Assembly: GCF_964355755.1 (NCBI RefSeq)
Contig: NC_092675.1
Location: 21,776,912 to 21,840,911 of the forward strand
Source: Antedon mediterranea
Taxonomy: Eukaryota > Echinodermata > Crinoidea > Comatulida > Antedonidae
Length of the DNA: 64,000 nt
Direction: 5' to 3'
Shown: piece by piece, positions 41,629-55,773 of the stretch
How the letters are laid out: the number at the start of each line of letters is the position of its first letter
Position numbering within the stretch: the stretch's first letter is position 1
The notes under the pieces: generated by a model
The model's input: only the letters and a program-made list of their open reading frames with translations
Databases searched by the model: none
What the model was told of the DNA's origin: nothing
Position numbers and translations under genes: made by a program

Positions 41629-43439
41629 TCTAAAGATTAAATATATTAAATAGGTAATAAAAGCAACTTGCAATCGTATTTTACATTACGCTCATTTTCA
41701 TATTTATTCGAACTTCTTAAGTTGATGAACTTCCTAAAATTACATTATAACATGTTATGTCATGGTCGAAATGGCCAAAAAACATCCAAAATAGCATGAC
41801 GTAACATTTATTGGTACTTGGTTAAATGGTTAAACAACATTTAACAAATCTAAATATTTGTGTACACTTTTTACGTGTTTCAACCAATCTATCACCATAC
41901 CAAATCATCACATTTTTCTTACCTGAAAGTATCTAACCCTTAACAGACAAAATACGCAATAATTCGAATACAAATGGTTCGTTCTAGTCCAAAGCCCAAC
42001 TCCCGAATATTGATAGAAGGAGTTGGTCAAGAGTAAAATAAACTAAACAAAATCATCTGACAATGATAACTTGCCATACAATGGATTCTTATCGTTTTAT
42101 ATTTAATGTCTTGTCTCTATGTACATAGCTCATTATGATAAGTTGCCATGAACTAGAACCTGGTTACGTCATTGTGCGCATGGGCTGTGCTGCCTCAATA
42201 TATTCTCCTCGACAGTTTGATGGATTAGGTCGAGTCGACGACCAGCAACGCAACATGCGTATACCATAGATTAATACTTTATAGGTTCATGCGTATACGG
42301 TGGTTGAGTGTGGATCTGGATTCAGTTAAAGAATAAGTCCAAAATTTAATTTCATTAAAATTATAAAAATGATCACCTATAATTCGTCAAAGTGACGAAT
42401 TAAATTCTAGTTTTATAAATCATTTGTAGCTTTTTAACAAGGTTTTTTAATTTTAATTATGAGTAGAAAACTTTATATTCGGGTTTTTTCCGAGGTGAAC
42501 CAACATAAAAGAGAATTATAATAATATTGCATTTGTTTTGTGAATCTATTTCATTTTATTTCTGGCAAACACAATTTTGAGTTATTGTTGTACGGGAATC
42601 ATCTTTTTGTGGGTGTCTAGTCGAACATGCTGATTTGATGGTTTACTCATTTTGACGATGAAACGTACAATAAAAGTGAATATACAGAAGAAACATTTTT
42701 AAACATGAGTTTAATAATAGAACTTATTCATCATGACACAGAAAATCTGGTTGGAACACAAAAAAGAGTTGGCCAACCAGACATTTGACTGGTTACTACT
42801 CAGATACAACAAAGATCATAATGAACAAGCCAATAATTGAAACTACTATCCTAGCGTATCTTCTTATTGGCATATAATAATATTAAACATTTGTGGTATA
42901 AAATGTAACACACATTAAACAAATTGATTTTCTTGATATATGGAACAAATGATTTGGGCATTACTTCTTTTTGTCCTTGATATAATTAATTCAAACGTTT
43001 TGTTTACTTTCTGCAACACAAAACGTTTGTTAGTTTAAGGAGTACTGTATTTTTACCATGAAATTAAGCAAACATTGTATAAGTGTTATTAAACTAATAA
43101 TTGATACAATTTCACAACTAGGGGTGAAATTGCCACAAAACACTGGCCCTTGATTACCATTCTTTATAAATTGTACTTCGTACACAACGTATCTATTATG
43201 ATCATTAAAATTACTTTACTCCAATTGCAGTTATAAAAATACACTCCAACTGCTAGGGGTAAAAACATACTGGTCTATTATGAGGCTCGTAGGGATATCA
43301 ACTTGTCCAAAAACAAAACAACACACACTACGGACATCACTAAGATTGAAATACCTGTGTAACAACCCAACTTTTAAATATAAAATTATTAGTAAATAAA
43401 CTGTATTTGTCAGTAAAAATAACAATATTGTCACATGAT
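41629..43439. other. Intergenic, includes P450 upstream region
   Basis: Should contain the P450 promoter. AT-rich; no further coding exon, RNA gene or clear repeat recognised. Confidence 0.4.
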
Positions 43440-43580
43440 TTTTTAAATTGTTATACTGGAAACCAAGGCTTTTAAATCTGCCTTGAAAACTCATCTTTTT
43501 CTTCAGATTGAGCTCTCTCATACACCGCGCCTTTGATCACTGCTGAAAATGGGCGTTATAAATTCGTACTATTATTATTT
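43440..43580 (+). mobile_element. CR1/L2-type LINE 3' end fragment
   Basis: GCTTTTAAATCTGCCTTGAA, AACTCATCTTTTTCTTCAG, then a hairpin-like GGGCGTTATAAATTCGTACT and an ATTATTATT tail resemble the end of the LINE at 13430-13535 (AAAACTCACCTTTTCTGA ... GGCGCTATATAAATCGAAC). Only about 140 bases remain. Confidence 0.65.
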
Positions 43581-46574
43581 AAAACAATGGAACAAACCAT
43601 TTCATAAAATAATACCGATATTATGTAAAACATAGGCGTTTTGAATTTATATCTCTCCTAAATTTAACATTTACTTACATCTAATACATCATTATTAATA
43701 AATAATTACAGTATTTAAAATTCTAGTAATAAAAACTGGGGTAGGCATGGAGGAAACTTAACTGTACTCCATTGTACATAATATTTTAATTATAATACCC
43801 ATTATTTTAATCATAATAAAATGGGTTTTCCCTTTTTTAGTTCTTTTTCACTACATCTATTTATTTTAGTATGATGGACTAGCTTGTATTGAATTTTCCT
43901 TTTGGACAAGTTGATTTAAATAATTATGCATACAGAATAACCCCTTTTAAGCCATTGATAGAGGTTTCAATGTAAAAAAATGGATGCAAGGTGAGAATTA
44001 ATTAACAATTACACAAGATATAACAAACAGAAACTATTTACATAAGTGCATTTTTATCCACCAAGAAAAACATATTGTGGCGTTCATTTTTGCACACCAG
44101 ACCAGGAGGGAATTGAAAAGGAGACAAGAGAAAAAGGTCTACTTTTGTCATTAAAACTGGACAGAAAAATATCTTTTCCTATTTAATTGATTATCACAAA
44201 TGATCTTAACTTCTGTATTCAAACATAACGTTGTTGGTGAATTCAACACATTCTCATTGACAGTTAAATTAATATCATTTTATCAAGCAATTGCTGAAAA
44301 ATGTAAAATTTGATTTTTATAGAGGTACATCAGAAAATATGGACAATAAAACAACCCTAACGTTTTGTCACAAAATCCTTTTTTTTTTTATGTTTCTGAT
44401 TTTGAACCATGTAATAGGGATGGTCAAAGTAGTTTCGCTTAAACAAACTATCAACCATTGTACAATAATGATAGGAAATCTTACAGGATTTTCAAAATAA
44501 TTACTTCCTCTATAAAAAAAACATTTATATATTTGGACAGAAATGTTGTTGTTGTTGTTATTATTATTTACCCAGGTCAACAAGACTACAATGATTCTTT
44601 TTTTTTACAATGAAACACAATAACAACAAGACAACAAAAAAGTACAACAATCAGCAAGCTAATATTATAAATAAAATTATATGGCCCATCTAGAGAGCAC
44701 CTTCTACAAAATACAACTAATACAAAAAATCACATATTGCTTTGCTTTCTATAAAAAAAAAAGAAAAAACATGAAAGCAGCAGCTAACATATGATACAAA
44801 TAGCAGTCGAATTACATCCAAATTAACTTTTACCACTATCAATTTTTACTAAATTTTGGTCAAGTCATCATATTATTGAAACAACCCAGATACATTTCAG
44901 TGCTCTTTTTTTTTACAAATGTTCATCCCGTTAATAAAGTACAGTATTTTGATTTTTCAAATCACACTAAATATACATGCCTACAATTTTGCCTAATCCT
45001 GCAAGCAAATTGAATATCAAGAGATCAATGACAATACTGAAGGTCAGAAATATTAAATGAAAAAAACGAGTTGGCAGATCTCTCAAAATTGGTAGGTATG
45101 AGTTAGTTTGAATATAAATAGATTGCAGACAATCAAGGCTGGGACACCAAAAATTACAAATTGTCCTTTTCAATTTTTTTCTCAATTACTTACTACATTA
45201 AATAATTATTTGTTTTACAATTTTTTCGTCTCCGATGGAGACAATTACACCGATTTCTCTTCCACACAATTATTTTAAAAACAAATCTGTAGACAAAATA
45301 TTTAAGCTATTTTGTTCACGCAGTTGACTCCATCGGTGGTAAGTACAGTATATACAAATTAAACATTACGTTATTCTGTTTTTCACTATTTTAAGATTCA
45401 AGTCTTTACCCTTTAAAATTTATTATTAAAATAAATAAAACAATTTGATGTCACTTATTTTATGAAGAAAAACAACATGTACGCAAACCATACATTGATT
45501 AAAAGATTGGAATAAACATATGTACAGAGGTGTTTATATACCTTTTCATGATTGTGAATCTATTTTAAACAAATATTAAATGTGATTGTCTAAAAAAAAA
45601 ATAAGTAGTTGGATTTGATTTTTTGAATTTGAAGCTTGTATATTAAAAAAAAACCAAAATGTTGTTTAAATATACTTACTATGTTATTTTTCATTTGATC
45701 AAATAAGTAATTCTACAATAACATCACATAAAGGGAACTATAACACACTTCCACAAAATATATTATATTAAAAATAAGTTCGGTTGATCTTAGTTTTATA
45801 TTATTAATGTAGAAACCTATTAAACGTGTCACAATGAGGTCGTGTCACAATGAGGTCATGTCACAAATGAGTTTGCATTGGTGTATTGTTTTCAATTAAA
45901 TACTGATTAATGTAAGTTTTTTTTCTCAATTACACAATGAGAAAAACATTACAATTCTTCCATTTCACAATGGAATTGCCACCCAACTGTTGAATTTAAA
46001 TATGCATTATAGGGTACATGAAAACTTTTTACAAGTTGTAGTATGAAAAATGTAATCTGTACACAGTAATACAATAAATAAAGCTATGAGCACATTGAAA
46101 ATGTTGACCTATGTAGTATGGTTGTTAGAAGGACAAGGAGTGCAAAATGGGAGAATTGTGATTATTTTTGGGCCACCTTCACCCACCAGCAATGCTTTAT
46201 GTCCTATTAAGAATATGAAACTCATTAGTACATACAAGTACAATAAATTATAAACCAAAATGCCTACATCAAATTTCCCTTAAGTTGACATTTTCTAAGC
46301 ATTAAATAAATATATATATCAACAGTTCTTTATTCAAACATGATTGTTGAGAAATCCCAGAATGCCTGATTCAAAACACGGTAGCATATCTATCCGTAGA
46401 TCTATACAAATTTCTCCAGGCTAGTCTTCAATACTCCAGAAGTCTTGATAAACACTTTCAAGGAGGCAACAATATCAGCAAAGGCTTATAATATATTTAT
46501 ATTATAATACATATACACATATATAAATATTTTTATATTATATATATGTATATATATATTTAAAGAAAGATTGG
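43581..46574. other. Intergenic / 3' UTR region of the SSBP gene
   Basis: AT-rich. Part is likely the 3' UTR of the minus-strand SSBP gene, but I cannot place the poly(A) site. Contains a short (GTT)n/(ATT)n microsatellite at about 44544-44570 and TA-rich tracts at about 46490-46560. No gene recognised. Confidence 0.45.
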
Positions 46575-49500
46575 CTATTGCATGAAGTAGTCCGGATGGT
46601 CAGGCGGACCGGGTGGTGCTCCATCTTTTTCAAATCTTTTTGCTTCTTCTTGCATGCTTTCTTTAATTTTCTGAATTACGGCTGATTCGGTCTAAAATAA
46701 GAATATAAATAATAATGAATGAATGTAAATGATAATAATAAATGTAGCACCTTTTCCTTTACCGCTCGGTCACTTAAATTGACAATTTTAATCCCTGTCC
46801 CAAACTCTCCATAAATCAGTGTATGCATAACATGTTCTACATAAACAAGATCTTTTAACCAAGTGTTTGGGATTGGAGTTGTTTTTTTATGATAGCAAAC
46901 CATGATTCAACTAGGATTTTAAACTGTGACGACAGAATTGGAAGGCAAGAATTGACTAGATCGATTAAAAACAAAAACAAATCTTACATTGTCTTGAAAA
47001 TGTGGTAAGAATTGACCACCCATCTCCCCATCCCCTTCCCTCGGAGTTCCTGGTCCGGTTGTTCCTGCTGCATTACTAGGTGAGCTTTTCCCCATCCCAT
47101 CTAGATCCCCTGTAAAGAAAACAAAGTATTGTGAGAAAACATTGGGTAATATTCCTTTTAGAGTGTCACTTACAACATTTCACAGTTTGCAAACCCAGCT
47201 AGGTCGTCATATAAAAAATAACCACAATTCACTTCAATTCACTTTGGGAAATTCTATTTCTGTGTGCTCTTTGATCAATTTCTATTTTATTCATAGAATA
47301 ATATGAAATAAACTATTATGGAAATGGTTAAATCTATATTTAAATAGTAATTGTAAACTTGTTTACTTTGATTATTTACCTGTATGCTTACCGTTCATAC
47401 TAGGTGGTACATCCGGATTTCCCATTGACATAGGTCCATCTGGACCTGACCCCATTGCAAAATTCTATCAACAAAAATAGTACAATAGTTAATAGTCAGA
47501 TAATTTACTATAAATAGAATAAAGAGTCTGTCGTGGAAAAATGTTTACTGTGGACACATTTGACAGTGGTGCCTAGTTAGAAGTTTACTAAAAGTTTTAA
47601 AAAATCCCTGTACTATTATAGCACAGTGATGGCGCTTGGCACAAGGTTTATAATGGAACTCATTCAACAGTGCTGCCTACAGTAGCAGAAGTTTATCATG
47701 GGACTCATTCAAACAAAAACATCTTTAAAATGTGTAGTACTTACCCCTGGTCCCATGTTTCCCCCTGGTCCCATGTTTCCTCCACCTGGTTTCATCATAG
47801 GATACATATTTTCTCCAGAATTTGTTGAATCTAATTTTTAAAAGAATAGTTTGTTTAATAACAAATATAACATTCTTTACAGGAAACAGTTTCATTTTTA
47901 AAATAGTATGATCAGGTACTTAAATCCAGATAATGGTTGCCAGAAAAAAAAAACCAGTAAAATATATGAAGGTATGAACTCAAAGTTTTTCAAAACCGAC
48001 AATTTTATTTAGATACTTATGGAATTATAAGTATAAAAGAACAAATAACTCAATTAGTTATTAGTCTAAAAAGTATCAGCTCCAATTTTTTTACTCATCA
48101 ATAATAACATCTACCGAATTTACTCAAATTGAATTAACATACTGCTTTTCATTTACAAGTAAGTATATTGAACATATCCCATTGAACAATAAGATTATGA
48201 AGAGTTCAAAAGATGGCCTAAATGAGTACAGTAGGCCTACAAGAGTTTCCCTATATCCCAATTATATGAAGACAATCATATTTACATTTACAAATGAAGA
48301 CAAAACTTCAGAAAACATAATTGCTTTTAAACATGAGAACCAGCAGAGGTTGGCAAGATATTATGACCTCTAACCTCAAATCATAAAGACAGTATTTCAA
48401 TTAGGCCTTTTACAAAAATAAGAACAATTTGAAACGTATTTACACTACTAAATTTTGAGAGATGTTTGACTTTTGTCAACTAAATAATAGTTAGTAAATT
48501 AGAATCTAAAGCCCTTTTCACACCTCAAAAAGTCTAGGGATGGGTTTCCACCATTTTGGAAGAGTTCTCTGTATTCTGTGGTTGATTCACTTATTAAGTT
48601 ATATATTTCCCTTTTTTTACTTAAGTCAATAAATATTTAACGATTTAAGTTATTCACTTTAGATAGGAGAATTTTTTTTTTCACAAGCGTTCCATACCTA
48701 ACGTCTTATGATTGGTCAAATTACTGGTGCACTTACGTCGTTGCATTGTGGGAACAAAGCTTGAGTGACTGGTGAATATGGTTGGAATATAAAATGCTAT
48801 ATATAGTATATTTTCACTAAGTTGAGAGTTACCACAGTAAATTTATAGGTTATAGTAATAATATTTTATATTTTTATAATTTGTTTTTCTTGTGTAATAA
48901 AAATAAATTTAATATTTTTTGCCAAAAGTCATTGCTCTTTTGATTCCAGATAAATTGGTAAGGGAATTTAAAATATTGAAAAAAAAATTATACCAGAGTG
49001 ATAAAAATAAATTGTAAAAGAATTATAAATATTAGGAATGTTAGTATTCTATGTTTTTAGTAGAAGTGTTAAAGGTATATTCACCTCTTCTGCTGTTACT
49101 ACTCTGTGATAATCGTCTATCTGACGAGAGTGCTGGAGTTGCACCTGTATGTAAAAATTCTTAGTCATTGAAATGCTTTACATATCATTTTTGTTTACCT
49201 GCACCATGCAATGGTTTAGTTAGTTATAATAATTTATTTTTTAAATATATTGAATTTTGAGTACTATATAAAGTTTAGGTATTAAAAAAAATCACTACAA
49301 ATTTGAATAACTATGTAATTGCCTATGAGAAAGCAAAATTGAGCAATTAGATTGAATATTTCTGCAGTTTTAACAAAGTAGTATGTACCATTAAAGTGAG
49401 AAGGGAATGGAGTGAGGCAATATCTTACCTGATTGTTACTATTCTTATTTATTTCAAACTGTTTGCTAGGGCTGGTAGTAAGTAAATTTGTATCATAAGC

Positions 49501-52500
49501 GATACAGTAGAATCCTTCATTTGGGAAATCCCTAATAAGCGGACACTCTTATAATAATAATTATTTTGCTTCAGAAGATCATTGAATGAATTTTGAGCCT
49601 GAAATCAATAGTGTTTCCAGTGATCTAATAACCTACAGAGATTTGAACACTGTAGGTTCCTCCCGAGAACAACTGCTACATTTTTTGCAAGAATTGCAAC
49701 AAAAGGCAAACAAATTTTATTTTTGTTTGGGCAAAATTAAATCCATTTTTGAGTAATCAAAATATCAGTATATACCAATATATTATACAAATTATTCTTA
49801 TTTCAAATTTAATAAAATTAATAATGAAAAATTTTGAGGCAATTGACTTGAATTTGTGAGAAATTTGTGGTTGCCTAATTAGCATTAATGTACATATAGT
49901 TTTTTTTATTAATCATGCAATATACATAAGAAAAGAAGATATACCGTACTACAAAAATGTAGTAACAGTTTAACCAAGGTGCAAAGTCAAAAGACTCTTG
50001 AAAAATTAAAGATCAAGTTTGTTTTGCCTGTTAAAAGGTCGAAAAGCACTAAAGCATTAGAAATATTATGTGATCCTCAGAAGCTTTGAACTAAAGCATC
50101 CTATCTAAACAATATAATTATAAGAAAGAATGTTTCAAAATAATTAATTGTAAAGAGGGAATTTTTATAAGAAAAATAAAGAAAGCAAAAGAATAAAGCA
50201 GAGATCTGTTTGGACAAGGGTGCACTACAGAGGTAACTAAAGAGGTGACTTATAATTAAGAAAACTGTAAGAAACTCTGAATCTACCACAGGAAAAAGCT
50301 GAAATTTCTCTAGATGCTAATACTTTTCTTGTGTAAAACCATTTCATATCAACATTTATAAAAAGGTTTAATTTTGCTAGCTTTTTTGCTAATGTAATGT
50401 TCTATTTAATGTATAGCGAAAATACAACATAAGATTGGTTTTATTTTTTAATTTACCTACTAAATCTAGATAGACATTGAATATAAACCTATTGATTAAG
50501 TTTGAGTAAACAGACTATATTTATCTACAGTATGAACAAAATGATAAATAGGACAGAAAAATACATCTTTAGTTGAAGCATCTGTAAGTAAGGTAAGAAG
50601 CAAATGTTGCACAAAAAGCAAGAAAATATTAATAAAGCAATAACTGTTTTATATATTGTTTAAAGGTTTAAATGGCGAAATAAATATGTTGATATAAAGT
50701 TTGAGGTACACCACCACGTATGTAAATCTGAGAATAACTGTTGAGTTTCTTGACGTTTTGATCAATATACTTTGATCGTCCTCAGGAGTGAGAATGCAGA
50801 AAGTCCAGTAAACTGGGGAACATAAGTGAAATTGGGTGAATCTATGTGTGCAAGCTAAACCAGTAGCAATGTTCACAATTGGAGTGATTGAAACTATTAA
50901 AGATAGGATTGTTTCTCATGAACAATGATAAATGGAAACTAGCTATATCGTCGAGAAACTCGCAGTTCTTTTCAGAAATACATACGTGGTCTATCGCAAA
51001 CTTTATATCAACAAAATATTTCATAATTATATTATACAATTGGTAATTTGAAATTTTGGTTAAACACCATATATCATGAATTAAGTACCTGATCAAGCAA
51101 TATGTGTGTGCAATATAAACTAAAAACAATTGGTATTAACTTTGATAGAGATAGCAATAAAGCCTAATTTGGTACTGAATACCTCCCAGTTTAACTATCG
51201 GTTTAAATAATTTTATTGTTTATTATAAAACATAATCAATTGTGATCACATATTGGCACTGTTTTAAAGAAAGCATTCTACATACAATCTAGTAATTAAA
51301 AGATTTCTTTTTATACTAAATTCTGATGACACTGATTGTAAACTAGGTCCACACTGTGGCTGGATAAAAAAGTTGGTGTACTGTAGTGTTTGAGATATAG
51401 AACTTATTTATTTTTCTTCTGTACAAAACATTTTTTAAAGACACTACTGTAGATCAAATCCAGACTAAGGGTGGGCTTACAAATTTCTCTGCTTATCAAA
51501 CTATCAATTAATTTGCAAATGATTATGTTTCATTATAACAATAGAAAGATTAAACCAGGAATATAAATTATTCTAAGTTTGAAAGTCAACAAAGCTTGTT
51601 GGAAAGTAAATTCCAGCAGTGTGGATCTATCTGTTCAACCTTACAAAATCACTGAAGTTGAACAGATGACCATTAATGTTGTTAAAATGTTGTTGTGAGT
51701 AGCATTGCACGTTAATGTAATTAACAATAGTACATACCTTGAGGACTTGGCATGATAGGTGTTCCAGGGGCGCCTCCTCCTCCCGGTGGACCCTGTATAA
51801 TAATACAATTAACAAGTAAAATACAACCACCATTAACAAGAAATTAACTCATCAACAGGAAGAGTAGAGATAACAAGAAAAAATGTAATGCAAAAATATC
51901 ATTAATAAGAAAATAATTAATAACAACTTAGCATAATTTTTCAAGAGATTGAAATCTCTCTTGCTCGGCTTCAAATTGTTCAACTGATATTTAGTTTCAC
52001 TTTTAGTCATATTTCAAGATTGATAATTTGTATATTTGTTGAAATGGTAATGTACACTATAATTTATAAAACAAATCTGGAAATTATAAATTGCTATTGT
52101 CTTTATTGTTTAGTTAATTCTTTGCTATAGTCATCGTAAAAGAAGAATTAAAAGAAATTTAAAAATCTCATGAAACAATGGAAGGTTAAAATTTGCTTTG
52201 AGAATACGTTGAATAATGGGCATACTAAAAAACACACACACAAAATAGGAAGATGCATGCACTGTAGAGTAATTAATTAATGTATACAGCACTTAATTAA
52301 ATTGGTCATAATTTTTATTAATTAACTAAAATAATTCGGAATAATTTTTAAATATGTAAAGGAAACAAGAGAGGAAGGAAAACATGAATTGATTGGTCTA
52401 TGAAAAATGTTTACAAACTCAACATGCAAAGACCCAAATATTGACAAATTAATAATTCATTAGTTAACAGCTAAGCTTATGTCGCCCTTTGTGACTTTCA

Positions 52501-55159
52501 TGTTTAGAGTCTAGAAAACTCTGATCTGAGCTTCCTAGACAAAAAATGTTGACTTTTGCCATCTCATGCTTTTTGTATATGTTCCTCCAACAAGAAAATG
52601 ACAAACATGAGTTGGTCAAATATCGTTTTGATTTTACATAGAAGAGACACTCACACTTGGATGATTTGTGTAGGTGTGGTTTTCCAGTATATACTGTATC
52701 TATTACGATTCAATTACCACGACTTTATAAAATGGTTGGTTTGGCAACTAGAAATTAGATCGTGTCTGTGACATAAACTTAGCTTTGAAGATAACATTGA
52801 AACAAGTCATAAAACCAAAACCATACTACATAATATTATGATATAAACAACAATATGATATTAACAAACTATTACAGTAAAGGTCAATATCAAACACAAT
52901 ATATAACCAAAAATACAAATAAAACAGACTGTTCTTGAAGCTAATCTTTCTACTCTACATAAATTCAAGCATAATAATGTGCTGTACTACTTTCCGAAGA
53001 AACTCAACAATGTGTCTGAAATAACACCTTTGTCCATTTTAATTTGTTGGTTTTTTTTGTGATGTACAAAAAAATGTATTACTTCACAAACAAGAAAATC
53101 TTTTTAACAAAACACTAAACTAATTGTAAAAAAAGCAAATTGTACTGTGTGTGTATATACTCTAATTGGTCAACATGCACACAGACGTGGTCTACTTACA
53201 GAGAAATTGATGGGAGGAGAATTTGAATAATTCATCTGATTGGGCGAAAAGTTTAAGATGAAAACAAGAGTAAGAAAATCGGTAGCCAATACAAACCAAA
53301 GTAGAAAAATCACAAAATAATAAATGTCACATCATGGAGTTCAGTCCATGAAAATTCGCATTAGGCCATTGAAAATGGAACATATGGTTCTCGTCAATTT
53401 GACCACACATCCAAAAAGTTCATCTTTCATCTTTATTTTTTTTTAAATACTAAGACTGATGAAAAATGATAATCTGGCATCATTCTTTTCTGGATATAAA
53501 TGAATCTCTGTATGTTAATGTAAAGTGAATGTTTAAAGAAATCCTAAACTGAAAATTTGAGGTATCGACGAGAACCATATAATATATTTCTCATGGCCGT
53601 ACATACTTTCCATTTAAAAAAAAATCAAAATTATTGATTATTGTTTAACCTAAAATGTTGTTACAATTCAATCTCACTTACTGTTGGTGTATTTGGTTGC
53701 CAGGGCCTACCTCCACCGCCAGGCCTGTATAGAATAAAGAATAACAGGATAGAAAGGTAAAGGAAAAATCAATGTAATCATTGGGAAGATTGTGCAATAA
53801 TTCAGTAACCAGTGTGAGCAGTTTTCTTGGTTTTAAAGCGAGTTAAACCACTTGGTCTCAAAACACCTTTTTTGTGGAATAGCATATACTGTACTCATGT
53901 ATACAGTAGAACCGCTAATGCTTTAAATTGTCTTTTCTAATAATAGTTAATATAGTGTATTTTCTGTTTTATTCAGAAGTTCATGAAAGATTACTTACAT
54001 TGATAAAGGCATACCCGGCCCTGGTCCCATTGAATTGTTAGGAGGCCGCATTGGCCCATAATTCTAAAAAGAAAGAAAGTCAACAAACATGACAAAACCA
54101 ACTGATTACTTTAAAGCATCCTTATCCTTTAGGGGGTCGGAGAGTCGGACAATCTGGTCTACCCCCTAAAGTGCTATGTACCTTGTGATTTTTATTATTT
54201 ATAAAAGACGAAATAAACGAAATGAAATGAAATATTTCTTAATTTATTTACTTATTTTTAGTTCTTTTTATTGAGTAGGAGTGGAGAAGTTGAGTAGGAG
54301 TGGAGAAGTTGAGTAGGAGTAGGGATACTGACGCTAATTAGATAGGTTACACGTATTAATAAAAAGGGTACGAAGCTTAAGCATGCATATTCTCCTAATC
54401 CTCAATATGCAATGAATAAATTATATATCTTCATTATGAGGTTAATGGACCACAATTTATTTAACATCTGCTAATGAAATGGAATGTTCTGTATTAAGTA
54501 ATCTAACTCCATATGCTTAATTACAAAATTCAGCTATTAGTATACACAATAATGTTATACAGTATGTTTCCCTCAAACAACATTATTCAAAAGGTAAGGC
54601 AAGTCTACACTAGTATCTGATTTTTGTTTGCTGTTTCTGAGAAGGTTGTGGTGCATGGTGGTACATACACTAGTTAATGGAGACTAACATTTTGGCCATC
54701 TGCAGGATTACAAAGACTGCTATTTGATTGACTAAGTTCACAGATGTTAAGAGAAGGTCCTGCCTAACTTCTGAAACTACTTTAGTTTGCTGAAGTTTGT
54801 AAGCTGGCAAAATTTGGAAACATTTTCTTGCCAAATTTGCAAAGCTTAGGCAATGTTTTAGAAAGCATTTTAATTTGCAACAGCTAAAAGAGGATTACTG
54901 ATGATCAGAAGATCACTAGCCATGGATCCAACATTGTGACGTCCATAATTCCTGTCAAGTCACCAAGTGTATTTTTGGTAATCACAACATCACACACCTC
55001 CATATTCTTTAATGTCTTCATGGTAGCAGAGTACTAACAACTTTAGTATATCAATAATTACATCAATTTTCTTATTTAACAATTATAAATGAATGAATAC
55101 ACTTACAGGTTGCATGGGCATTCTAGGATGAGGCATTCTCATCTGACTCCCCATATTTA
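46575..55159 (-). CDS. SSBP3: SSBP2/3/4-type single-stranded DNA-binding cofactor, 3' half
   Basis: Ten exons in transcript order: 55107-55159, 53999-54063, 53682-53724, 53200-53235, 51738-51792, 49085-49144, 47745-47830, 47392-47464, 46988-47109, 46575-46691. Phases all match, giving 235 residues. Proline/glycine/methionine-rich segments align with vertebrate SSBP: RPPNNSMGPGPGMP, PGGGGRPWQPN, GPPGGGGAPGTPIMPSP, DSTNSGENMYPMM, MGSGPDGPM and PGTPREGDGEMGGQFLPHF. SSBP proteins bind LDB1 and help LIM-homeodomain complexes in the nucleus. The LisH/LUFS N-terminus is not in the window. A 60-base exon is extra relative to the vertebrate proteins I remember, and the last exon encodes TESAVIQKIKESMQEEAKRF... 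ending PDHPDYFMQ instead of the usual SPSMTMSV-type end. Which SSBP paralogue this equals cannot be decided. Confidence 0.88.
47831..49084. other. SSBP intron
   Basis: Intronic; short plus-strand frames here show no domain. No repeat recognised. Confidence 0.5.
49085..49144 (-). other. Candidate cassette exon of the SSBP gene
   Basis: 60 bases with phase-1 borders on both sides and good splice sites (ACATACAG before, GTGAATAT after). It encodes ATPALSSDRRLSQSSNSRR and can be included or skipped without changing the frame; skipping joins PSPQ directly to DSTNS, as in vertebrate SSBP. Confidence 0.7.
49145..51737. other. SSBP intron
   Basis: Intronic, AT-rich, no coding exon or clear repeat recognised. 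Confidence 0.5.
51793..53199. other. SSBP intron
   Basis: Intronic, AT-rich, nothing recognised. Confidence 0.5.
54118..54240 (+). mobile_element. LINE 3' end fragment in SSBP intron
   Basis: TTTAGGGGGTCGG...CTACCCCCTAAA can form a hairpin. It is followed by GTGCTATGTACCTTGTGA and a (GAAAT)n tail, the usual layout of CR1-type 3' ends. No coding sequence remains. Confidence 0.5.
54271..54321 (+). repeat. 19-base tandem repeat
   Basis: Two full and one partial unit of TTGAGTAGGAGTGGAGAAG directly after the LINE-like fragment. Confidence 0.8.
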
Positions 55160-55550
55160 CTAAAATTAGAAAAGAAATATGTCATTGAAAATGTGCACCA
55201 AATAAAAATAAAAACTATGTTTAAAATCTTAATCAATATCAACCAACTATGAATAAAACATAGAAGTTGATCGTTGCTATATTTCAATCTGTACGAAACA
55301 TAATTTTGCAGGAGAAAGTTTTTTGTATTTTGTGCTTTTAGATATGTAATGAATTGGAAAAATAACACAGATTCCAGTAATAAAATATAAAATTCTGGTT
55401 TTAAATGTAATTATTTTGAATTATTTCACATTTAAAAAATGACAATCAAAAATAAAAGTAATTACTTCATCCAAGAACAACAATTTATCTTAAAATTAAA
55501 AATTAATTTTCATAAATATTTTGTAAACCATCTTTTTAATGAGTTAGAGT

Positions 55551-55773
55551 AGCACTGACCATGTTGTTTATAAACTTCATATATAAAACGGTCATAGCAC
55601 TGGCCATGATGTTTATAAACGCCCTATATAAAATTGTCATAGCACTGGCCATGATGTTTATAAACTCCCTATATAAACGGTCATAGCACTGGCCATGTTG
55701 TTTATAAACTTTCTATATCAAATAGTCATAGCATTGATCATGTTGTTTATAAACTCCCTATATAAAACAGTCA
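55551..55773 (+). repeat. Minisatellite, five units of 44-45 bases
   Basis: Units start AGCACTGRCCATG and contain GTTTATAAAC and CTATATAAA; starts at about 55551, 55596, 55641, 55685 and 55730. Units diverge by several substitutions, so it is not very young. Confidence 0.85.
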
